A DNA stretch of 64,000 nucleotides from CAYYIS01 sp964470965 (GTDB taxonomy: Bacteria > JAAXHH01 > JABIQT01): the NCBI GenBank assembly GCA_964470965.1, contig CAYYIS010000002.1, positions 124,001-188,000 of the forward strand, read 5' to 3'. The position numbers were made by a program, and so were the translations under genes. The notes beneath the pieces are model-generated. The model was not told the origin of the DNA. It made no database searches and was given only the letters and a program-made list of their open reading frames with translations. This document shows, in pieces, positions 26,333-33,121 of the stretch; position 1 is the stretch's first letter; each line of letters begins with the position of its first letter.

Positions 26333-27268
26333 TTATGGCGTCTGATACTGTTGCAAATTTCTACGCGCCACTCTATTGTTCGGCTGAATACGGAGGGTGG
26401 ACCGCCACGCAATGATGGCGTTGTTGATCTCTCCGTATTTTACAAAAGCACGCGCCAGATTGTTATACGCGTCTACATAAAACGGATCGATTTCGAGGGC
26501 GTTGTTGATCTGATCGATCGCGTCGTTGTACAGCCCGAGATCAATGTAGACATATCCCAGGTTATTATAACTCTCCGCCAGACCAGGATCAAGGTTGACG
26601 GCTTTCCTGAATGATGAAAGCGCCTGATTCACATCACCGCTGTAATAGTGAGCGGCGCCCAGATTATTGAACACTTCGGCATAGGTGGAATCCACTTCTA
26701 AAGCCCTCTTGTAAAGGGCGATCTTCTGCTCCAGGTCTTGTGCTCTAATTCCTTCTTCCGCCAGCGTATAGGCCCATCCATCCAGATTTCCTGCAGTCGC
26801 CCGCAGCGCCAGTTTGAAATTCTGCCGGGCGGAGTCATACGCTGGATCTATGGCTAAAGCATGCTGGTAAGCTTCCAGCGCATCCTCATAGGCACGCTGT
26901 TTGAACAAAACATAACCGTAATTATTGAAAGCCTCCGCCAACCCCGGATCCAACTGCGTCGCCGTCTCAAATTCCATCATCGCCCGTCCGTTATCGCTGC
27001 GATTCATGTACGCCAACCCCAGAAAATTATGCAGGCGGGCACTGCGGGGTTTAAGGCGGACGGCTGCTTCCCACATGAAAATGGCGGTGTCGAAATCGCC
27101 TACTGCGTATGCGTCAATTCCTTCATCCGTGTGCCAGTCCACGTCTTGCACTAACGTCTCTGTTGCTGGCTGAATGACCGATGTGTGCTGAGGAACACAC
27201 CCCGCGTTTATGGCTAAGGCGCCCGCACACCACAAGGGGAAAATTTGTGTATTGAGTAAATTACGCAT
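26333..27268 (-). CDS. TPR-repeat exported protein
   Basis: About 311 residues from ATG 27268 (TTG 27295 is an alternative). A hydrophobic N-terminus ends near 'AINAGC', which may be a weak lipobox. At least six tetratricopeptide repeats follow, for example 'AEAFNNYGYVLFKQRAYEDA' and 'AESYNNLGYVYIDLGLYNDA'. TPR proteins are protein-protein interaction scaffolds. A strong promoter lies upstream at 27328-27356, with a direct repeat in the leader. Confidence 0.85.
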   Translation of the reverse strand: MRNLLNTQIFPLWCAGALAINAGCVPQHTSVIQPATETLVQDVDWHTDEGIDAYAVGDFDTAIFMWEAAVRLKPRSARLHNFLGLAYMNRSDNGRAMMEFETATQLDPGLAEAFNNYGYVLFKQRAYEDALEAYQHALAIDPAYDSARQNFKLALRATAGNLDGWAYTLAEEGIRAQDLEQKIALYKRALEVDSTYAEVFNNLGAAHYYSGDVNQALSSFRKAVNLDPGLAESYNNLGYVYIDLGLYNDAIDQINNALEIDPFYVDAYNNLARAFVKYGEINNAIIAWRSTLRIQPNNRVARRNLQQYQTP

Positions 27269-27270
27269 AT

Positions 27271-27293
27271 GCAAAAGGGACCAATTTTGGACC
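27271..27293. repeat. Direct repeat in the TPR gene leader
   Basis: GGACCAA occurs twice, separated by TTTT, so the copies repeat every 11 bases, about one helical turn. The surrounding 23 bases closely match 10329-10352. A regulatory role is speculative. Confidence 0.45.
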
Positions 27294-27327
27294 AAACAGG
27301 TTCTTTTATCATCTACGTTAACAATCG

Positions 27328-27356
27328 ATATTACACTATAAGAATCGGCTTGTCAA
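27328..27356 (-). promoter_or_regulatory. Sigma-70-type promoter of the TPR gene
   Basis: On the minus strand TTGACA (27351-27356), 17-base spacer, TAATAT (27328-27333). Near-consensus; the predicted transcript start is about 27321. Confidence 0.8.
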
Positions 27357-27383
27357 TAGAGGATGATAGAGATAACGACAATT

Positions 27384-28184
27384 TCAAAGAAATAATCTGA
27401 TGTATTGAACCGCATTTTTGAAAATATATAACCCGTCCGGCTCCCGATCGGACGGCTCTCGCGTCCACCTCGGATGGTGGGTGTGGTGGATATAGCGCTC
27501 CGGGTGGGGCATTAACCCGAAGATACGACCGGTTTCGTCGCACAAACCGGCAATAGCATCGATAGAACCATTCGGGCTCCAGGGATAGGACACCGCTCCG
27601 TTGCCGTTGTGAGGATTGGTGTACCGGAGCGCCACGTGCCCGGCATCCCGCAGGTGCTTGAGTACTTTTTTAGATTCCGCTATGACTTTCCCTTCCGCAT
27701 GTGCGACAGGGACGTAAATGGTTTCCGGCATATCGCGGGTAAAAACACAGGGACTGTCCGGGTTACGTTCCAGGTACACCCACCGGCATTCGAATTTCCC
27801 TGAGTCATTGTAAAAGACGGTGGCTTCCTGTTTTCGGACACCCGGCTGAGTCTGCGGCAGCAACCCCATTTTCATCAACACCTGAAATCCGTTACAGATA
27901 CCAAGAACCAGTTTACCGGCATCTACAAACGCATCCACATCCTCTAAAAGTTTGTAACGCAACTCATTTGCCAGTACCTTGCCGCCGGATATGTCATCTC
28001 CATAGGAAAATCCACCCGACAACACCAGGATATTGTATTCTGAGAGATCGGTGCGCCCCGCGATAAAATTGTTCACATGTATGTGGTCGACCCGGTCAGC
28101 GCCCGCGATCTCGAACGCATGTACAGATTCATAGTCACAGTTGATTCCAGCGGCGCGAAGGACCAGTACTGATACGGTGGCCAT
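27384..28184 (-). CDS. purQ: Phosphoribosylformylglycinamidine synthase, glutaminase subunit
   Basis: 266 residues, somewhat longer than the common 225-230. It is a class I glutamine amidotransferase: nucleophile Cys in 'LVLGICNGFQVL', and His-Glu in 'LMPHPERYIHH'. The N-terminal 'VLVLRAAGINCDYES' is typical of PurQ. It supplies ammonia to PurL in the fourth step of purine synthesis. It follows purL by about 37 bases. Confidence 0.95.
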   Translation of the reverse strand: MATVSVLVLRAAGINCDYESVHAFEIAGADRVDHIHVNNFIAGRTDLSEYNILVLSGGFSYGDDISGGKVLANELRYKLLEDVDAFVDAGKLVLGICNGFQVLMKMGLLPQTQPGVRKQEATVFYNDSGKFECRWVYLERNPDSPCVFTRDMPETIYVPVAHAEGKVIAESKKVLKHLRDAGHVALRYTNPHNGNGAVSYPWSPNGSIDAIAGLCDETGRIFGLMPHPERYIHHTHHPRWTREPSDREPDGLYIFKNAVQYIRLFL

Positions 28185-28221
28185 TTGGCTCCTTTTCTAT
28201 AAAATCAGGCCAGGGTTGAGA

Positions 28222-30654
28222 TCAAAACGTCAAAGGGCGCTGCCAAGCGTTCTTAAGAGTCTCTATATCGGTATCTACCACTATCTCACCATCCAACCCG
28301 ACGACCAGGAACGCCGGTTCGTCCGACAGCCTCCCGGCCTGACCAAACTTAGCGTCTTGAAGTAATTCTTCGAACGCGGCGTCGCATCCTTCCCTGACCT
28401 CCACCACAAAGCGGGTATTTGATTCGGAGAACAGGGCGACGGCGTTGTTGTCCACGGCGTCCGATCGGGAGATGCTGCGCAAATCAAGCGTCATGCCCAG
28501 ACCACCGGCAAAGGCGACTTCGGCCGCGGCGACGCCCAGACCTCCGTCCGAACAGTCGTGACACGCAGCCACAAGTCCTTTTTCGATTGCCTGCCGCAGG
28601 GCATCCATTGTCTGCCTGGCGGTGATCGGCTCTACCGTGGGCACGTTGTTGCCTATATGATCGAGGAGCCTGTAATATTGCGATCCGCCGAGTTCGTCGC
28701 GTGTTGTTCCGACCACATACACCGAGTTGCCAGCATGTTTCGCGTCCATGGACACCACTTTTGTGGCATCTGACACGATGCAGATAGCGGAGATCAGAAG
28801 CGTGGGAGGAATAGCGATGGTCTGGTTGCCGTCGGAAAACTCGTTATAGAAACTGTCTTTTCCTGAAATATACGGTGTGCCGAATGCCACGGCCATGTCA
28901 TAGCAGGCCCGGGCAGCACGCACCAGCGCGGCCAGACGGTCCGGTTTGTCCGGATTGCCCCAGCAGAAATTATCCAGAAGTGCCGTCTTATCGATACGTC
29001 CCCCGATACAGGTTATCTGCCGCAAAGCTTCGTCGATAGCCGAAGCCGCCATCCAGTACGGATCAATCTCGCTGTAACACGAATTGATGCCGTTGGCCAC
29101 GGCTACGCCGCGGTTGGAAGAGAGAATCGGCCGGACGACCGCTGCATCACCGGGACCGTCGTTTTTGACACCCTGCAATGGCTTGAGGACGCTGCTCCCC
29201 TGTACTTCATGGTCGTACTGACGGATGACCCATTCTTTGCTAGCCACGTTCCAGGCGCCCAGAACGCTGATCAGGCTGTCGGTCAAATCTCCGGAATCCA
29301 AAGATTCCGGTTCGGAATGTCGCGGCGGCGTCCAGACTGCTTTCCGGATGATGCGCGGCACCCCTTTGTGAAGGAATTCCATGTCCAGGTCGGCTACCGT
29401 TTCCCGGGCGGCCACACGAGATTCGCCTCGGTAGGTAACCCGTAGACGCCGGTCATCCGTAAATTCGCCGATGACTGTCGCTTGCACGTCCTCCCTGGCG
29501 CAGATTTCGAGCAGCGCGTCCGACTTATCACGTGGTACAGACAGGACCATCCGCTCCTGGGATTCGGAGAGGAAAATCTCCCATGGTGTCAACCCGCCGT
29601 ACTTCAACGGTGCCTGTTCCAGGTACACCACAGCACCGGTGTCTTCGCCCATTTCACCGATCGCCGACGAAAAACCGCCGGCGCCGCAATCCGTGATATT
29701 GGAGAACAGCGCCTGATCGCGGGCTTGAAGGATAACATCCAGCATTTTCTTTTCTTCAATCGGATTGCCGATCTGAACCGCTTGGGATGCGGTTTCTTCA
29801 GAGGTTTCGTCCAACTCGATGGACGAGAAAGTGGCACCATGAATGCCGTCCCGGCCTGTATTGCCGCCTATAGCCACGATCAGGTCCCCGGGCGTCACGG
29901 CTTTGTCGCAGCGGTCCGCGGGGATAATACCGGCCGTACCGCAGTACACGAGCGGATTGCCCAGGTAGCGCGAATCAAAGCAGATTGCACCGTTGACAGT
30001 CGGGATCCCCATCCGGTTTCCATAGTCCCGCACACCGGCCACGACACCTTTGAAAACACGTTTGGGGTGCAGAACGCCCGAGGGAAGATCTTCATGTGGA
30101 TAGTCGGGAGGGGCGAAACAAAAGATATCCGTATTAAGAACAGGCTTGGCGCCAAGCCCCGTTCCGAGGGCATCCCGGAGTACGCCGCCGATACCGGTGT
30201 TGGCTCCGCCGTAGGGGTCCAGTGCGGAAGGGTGGTTGTGGGTCTCCACCTTGAAAACTACATTGTACTGATCATCGAATGAGATGATACCCGCGTTGTC
30301 CACGAAAACAGACACACACCAGTCCTCGTCACCCTTCGCACGTCGCACATCATCTGTAGCACGTCTTATGGTCTGGCTGAACAGGTTATCGATCAGTTCA
30401 GTGCCGTTTTCCGACGTGTATTCAATGACTCCGTTAAATACCTTGTGTTTACAGTGTTCGGACCAGGTCTGGGCGAGAGTCTCAATCTCGACGTCTGTCG
30501 GATTACGGCCCAGGGACCGGAAATGTCGCTTGATCGCCTGCATTTCATCGAGATTCAGTGCCAGCATGCCTTCCTGACTAAGCTGCAGCAGGCCCTCGTC
30601 CGATGCGGCCAGCAGATTTACGATTGACACCATATCGTCCATGGGTTGTGTCAT
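28222..30654 (-). CDS. purL: Phosphoribosylformylglycinamidine synthase, catalytic subunit
   Basis: 810 residues, small-type PurL (usually about 720-760). It has the conserved 'TWSEHCKHKVF' at the N-terminus, the ATP/FGAR-binding 'VFKVETHNHPSALDPYGGA', and the second AIRS-like half with 'ISGKDSFYNEF' and 'HDCSDGGLGVA'. It converts FGAR to FGAM with ATP and ammonia from PurQ. Its ATG overlaps the purS stop (ATGA), indicating translational coupling. Confidence 0.96.
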   Translation of the reverse strand: MTQPMDDMVSIVNLLAASDEGLLQLSQEGMLALNLDEMQAIKRHFRSLGRNPTDVEIETLAQTWSEHCKHKVFNGVIEYTSENGTELIDNLFSQTIRRATDDVRRAKGDEDWCVSVFVDNAGIISFDDQYNVVFKVETHNHPSALDPYGGANTGIGGVLRDALGTGLGAKPVLNTDIFCFAPPDYPHEDLPSGVLHPKRVFKGVVAGVRDYGNRMGIPTVNGAICFDSRYLGNPLVYCGTAGIIPADRCDKAVTPGDLIVAIGGNTGRDGIHGATFSSIELDETSEETASQAVQIGNPIEEKKMLDVILQARDQALFSNITDCGAGGFSSAIGEMGEDTGAVVYLEQAPLKYGGLTPWEIFLSESQERMVLSVPRDKSDALLEICAREDVQATVIGEFTDDRRLRVTYRGESRVAARETVADLDMEFLHKGVPRIIRKAVWTPPRHSEPESLDSGDLTDSLISVLGAWNVASKEWVIRQYDHEVQGSSVLKPLQGVKNDGPGDAAVVRPILSSNRGVAVANGINSCYSEIDPYWMAASAIDEALRQITCIGGRIDKTALLDNFCWGNPDKPDRLAALVRAARACYDMAVAFGTPYISGKDSFYNEFSDGNQTIAIPPTLLISAICIVSDATKVVSMDAKHAGNSVYVVGTTRDELGGSQYYRLLDHIGNNVPTVEPITARQTMDALRQAIEKGLVAACHDCSDGGLGVAAAEVAFAGGLGMTLDLRSISRSDAVDNNAVALFSESNTRFVVEVREGCDAAFEELLQDAKFGQAGRLSDEPAFLVVGLDGEIVVDTDIETLKNAWQRPLTF

Positions 30655-31124
30655 CAGGATCCTTTATAATACGTGTAGTCTTCAATAATATCGTTGGCCA
30701 GCAGGCGTCGACATATGATATCGATCTGCGCTTCGTCGAGCAAACCGTCGATCACATAGCCGCGCCCGGTAAAGGCACCGGTGATCCCCTGAATCCCGAG
30801 ATCCTTTACCGCTTTCAGCGTTGTCTCACCGACATTGTCGGTAACGCCGGTACGGAACCACACCTCGATGCCCCACTGCCCCGATTCCAGGGAGAACGGC
30901 TCACCGGCCGAACGGTGAAAATCCTGGGTCACTGGATCGGCCAGCAATTCAAGTGCAGTGCGTTCCGCATCCTGGGCAGACAGCTCACCTTCCAGTGCGT
31001 ACATACGAATAAACCGCACCTGGTTGACACCGATAATACCCAGGTCAGCAATATCTTCTATTAACCCGTCGCCTACCGCGTCCACCACATCCGTTCGGTT
31101 CACGATTTCAACACGCCATGTCAT
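30654..31124 (-). CDS. purS: PurS-like subunit, tandem duplication
   Basis: 156 residues, about twice the length of usual PurS (about 80). The two halves are alike: 'VEIVNRTDVVDAVGDGLIED' with 'LGIIGVNQVRFIRMY', and 'IEVWFRTGVTDNVGETTLKA' with 'LGIQGITGAFTGRGY'. PurS dimers bridge PurQ and PurL; large PurL proteins carry a fused PurS-like domain that mimics this dimer. A tandem protein would give the dimer in one chain, which is inference. The stop overlaps the purL start. Confidence 0.85.
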   Translation of the reverse strand: MTWRVEIVNRTDVVDAVGDGLIEDIADLGIIGVNQVRFIRMYALEGELSAQDAERTALELLADPVTQDFHRSAGEPFSLESGQWGIEVWFRTGVTDNVGETTLKAVKDLGIQGITGAFTGRGYVIDGLLDEAQIDIICRRLLANDIIEDYTYYKGS

Positions 31125-31275
31125 TCAATTTCTCTCGGAAATAAGGGGCTGGCCAGGAGGGAAAACTTACAATTTCGGGAACGGTCGATAGCACGCCCTA
31201 AAGAGTTAAAAGCATAAATTCTACTGTAGGTAAAAAACCCTCTGATCTCATTTGTTCCAGCAGATAGGGAATCGT

Positions 31276-31304
31276 AATCTATTCCTCTGGAATGATTTTG
31301 TCAA
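31276..31304 (-). promoter_or_regulatory. Sigma-70-type promoter of the purS-purL-purQ operon
   Basis: On the minus strand TTGACA (31299-31304), 17-base spacer, TAGATT (31276-31281). It leaves a leader of about 145 bases before purS. No purine riboswitch core was recognised in the leader. Confidence 0.6.
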
Positions 31305-31319
31305 TACTAAAGAAAAGAC

Positions 31320-31348
31320 TTGACCAAATGGCATTTTTTGCATATTAT
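31320..31348 (+). promoter_or_regulatory. Promoter upstream of the sigma-factor gene
   Basis: TTGACC (31320-31325), 17-base spacer, TATTAT (31343-31348). The spacer shares AAATGGCA, TTTT and CAT with the promoter at 2069-2097. It is back-to-back with the purS promoter; the -35 boxes are 15 bases apart. The leader to the proposed start would be about 305 bases. Confidence 0.65.
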
Positions 31349-31526
31349 TTAACCATTGGATGTTGACCAAATTCTTTGTGCGAGACACATGAATTATGCT
31401 ACCCTTAGCAGGCATCCGATGTTATACATCATATATGGATTTCCCACCTTGTGATACCATATAGTTTTATATGTAAACTTTAACAGGTTACGTCATGGCA
31501 TTTATCCCGAAGGCCGGTTCATTGTT

Positions 31527-31556
31527 TTGTCACATGAGCCTATCCAGCGGTATTCT
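31527..31556 (+). promoter_or_regulatory. Second possible promoter of the sigma-factor gene
   Basis: TTGTCA (31527-31532), 18-base spacer, TATTCT (31551-31556). It would give a leader of about 95 bases. Confidence 0.4.
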
Positions 31557-31645
31557 GTCATTCGCTTTTTTGATGCATCAGTCGGGGCTTTAATTATCGT
31601 TTCTGTCAGGTTTTCTGGCTCCGTCTCGGTGCTTGACGTGGGAAG

Positions 31646-31662
31646 GGAGGTGAAGGACAATC
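31646..31662 (+). promoter_or_regulatory. Strong ribosome-binding site before a non-standard ATC start
   Basis: GGAGGTGA (31646-31653) matches the 16S 3' end over eight bases and ends six bases before ATC (31660-31662). The in-frame TGA at 31651-31653 means translation cannot begin further upstream. Between the ATC and the first ATG at 31732 there is no ATG, GTG, TTG or CTG in frame. Confidence 0.6.
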
Positions 31663-32532
31663 AGCACATCCTACCAGGAATCATACAGTTCTGGGCGTTA
31701 TGAGCAGTCCCTCTATCGTTATTTAGCAGAGATGTCGAAATATCCGTTGATAACAGCAGAGGAGGAAATCGCACTCGCCCAGCGTATTAAGCAGGGAGAT
31801 GAGACGGCTCTGGATAAACTGGTGAAGTCGAATTTACGGTTCGTGGTGAGCGTTGCCCGTCAGTATCAAAATTACGGCTTGCCCCTGCTGGATATGATCA
31901 ATGAAGGCAACATGGGCCTGATGCGTGCCGCAAGAAAATTTGATGAAACACGAGGGTACAAGTTCATTTCCTATGCGGTCTGGTGGATCAGGCAGGCCAT
32001 CATACAGGCCATAGCCAACCAGTCGAGAACCGTACGTGTGCCGGTAAACCGTTCAGAAGAGCTTCGTCGTATCAAGCAGGCCTCAAAACATCTCCAGCAC
32101 GAACTCGGACGAAAACCGGATGTAGATGAAATCGCAACTCAGATGAATACCACCGTAGAGGAAATCAACGAAGCATTAAGTTCATTCAGCCATTGTGTAT
32201 CTCTCGATGTCCCTTTTAGTCACGACGATGACCGTAGCCTACTCGATCTCCTACCAGACGACATGCAACCCCCTCCCGACGAGAATACCATGGTCCAATT
32301 CTTAAAATCGGATGTCGGGAACGTTCTGGATACTCTGCCCGAACGTGAGGCGGAGGTCATCCGACTTTATTTCGGTGTTGGAACCGAGCGCGCACATACA
32401 CTCGAGGAAATCGGTATCCGGTTTGGTTTGACTCGGGAACGGATTCGTCAGATTAAAGAACGGGCGTTGCAGCGTTTGCGTCATGCCTCTCGCAGCGTAA
32501 AACTCAGTCCGTACCTGAGAGACGACGAATAA
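31660..32532 (+). CDS. rpoD: RpoD/SigA-type sigma-70 factor, apparently starting at ATC
   Basis: 290 residues from ATC 31660, or 266 from ATG 31732. Region 1.1 is absent, as in Bacteroidetes/Chlorobi primary sigma factors of about 287 residues. Region 1.2 includes 'SLYRYLAEMSKYPLITAEEE', and its first part lies upstream of the ATG, so the ATG would truncate a conserved element. Region 2 contains 'FISYAVWWIRQAIIQAIA', region 3 'RVPVNRSEELRRI', and region 4.2 'TLEEIGIRFGLTRERIRQIK'. It directs RNA polymerase to promoters. Upstream are two possible promoters and a long leader. The ATG at 31732 has no good Shine-Dalgarno. Confidence 0.9.
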   Translation: MSTSYQESYSSGRYEQSLYRYLAEMSKYPLITAEEEIALAQRIKQGDETALDKLVKSNLRFVVSVARQYQNYGLPLLDMINEGNMGLMRAARKFDETRGYKFISYAVWWIRQAIIQAIANQSRTVRVPVNRSEELRRIKQASKHLQHELGRKPDVDEIATQMNTTVEEINEALSSFSHCVSLDVPFSHDDDRSLLDLLPDDMQPPPDENTMVQFLKSDVGNVLDTLPEREAEVIRLYFGVGTERAHTLEEIGIRFGLTRERIRQIKERALQRLRHASRSVKLSPYLRDDE

Positions 32533-32551
32533 AGAAGCAGGCATTGTTATC

Positions 32552-32785
32552 ATGAACAACAACGAATCAGGAAACGAAACACTGGTTTTTATCGCCGGCC
32601 TCTCGATCGGTGCACTGGTCGGTTTTGCCTTCGGCCTTCTGGCAGCCCCGCACAGCGGTTCTGTCACACGGCGCAAGGTCATTCGGACCGGCGGCGAGGT
32701 CAAGGACCAGGTCTCGGAAGTGATCGACGACCTGGAAGAATCCGGCCGTGAATTGTTGAACGATGTAAGACGCGTGGCCCGGTAA
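32552..32785 (+). CDS. YtxH-like small membrane protein
   Basis: 77 residues. One glycine- and alanine-rich transmembrane helix 'LVFIAGLSIGALVGFAFGLL' is followed by 'AAPHSGSVTRRKV', the usual YtxH signature, and a short amphipathic helix. The role of these stress-associated proteins is poorly known. It follows the sigma-factor gene by 19 bases and precedes a strong hairpin. Confidence 0.82.
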   Translation: MNNNESGNETLVFIAGLSIGALVGFAFGLLAAPHSGSVTRRKVIRTGGEVKDQVSEVIDDLEESGRELLNDVRRVAR

Positions 32786-32825
32786 CAGGCGGTAGCCCAA
32801 ACCGGTCGACCTCGTATGAAACAGC

Positions 32826-32868
32826 CAGAACCCCGGCAGCGGACGACTACCGTCCCGCCGGGGTTCTG
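32826..32868 (+). terminator. Terminator-like hairpin after the YtxH-like gene
   Basis: Perfect 12-base stem CAGAACCCCGGC (32826-32837) and GCCGGGGTTCTG (32857-32868). The following bases are only mildly T-rich. Confidence 0.65.
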
Positions 32869-32976
32869 TCGTTAATGGCGATACAGGCCTGGAACCCTGA
32901 TAAATACATTGCGTTTACAGGGTAGTTTTTTTATAGTTTACTAATACAGCGGTGCAAGTAGGTGCAAATCATCATT

Positions 32977-33073
32977 GCCTGTCATCCCGGGTGCCCTGCC
33001 GGGATCGCCGTTCACCGACTACCTTATAGTCGGGCCTATTGGAGATCCCGGCACCATGGCCGGAATGGCAGGC
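32977..33073. repeat. Imperfect palindromic element upstream of secA
   Basis: Thirty-base outer arms beginning GCCTGTCATCCCGG and ending CCGGAATGGCAGGC match at roughly 22 positions as inverted repeats. An inner perfect stem CCGACTA (33015-33021)/TAGTCGG (33027-33033) lies in the centre. The arms contain GATCCCGGCA-type sequence common in dispersed bacterial palindromic repeats. It fills most of the 335-base gap before secA; no gene is seen there. Confidence 0.65.
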
Positions 33074-33121
33074 TGTTGTAACGTATATGAGTGATATATA
33101 TACTTGAGGTGAAATAGACTT

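Noticed and set aside
31125..31275. Purine riboswitch in the purS leader
   Set aside because: The conserved P1-J core and loop sequences could not be found on the minus strand.
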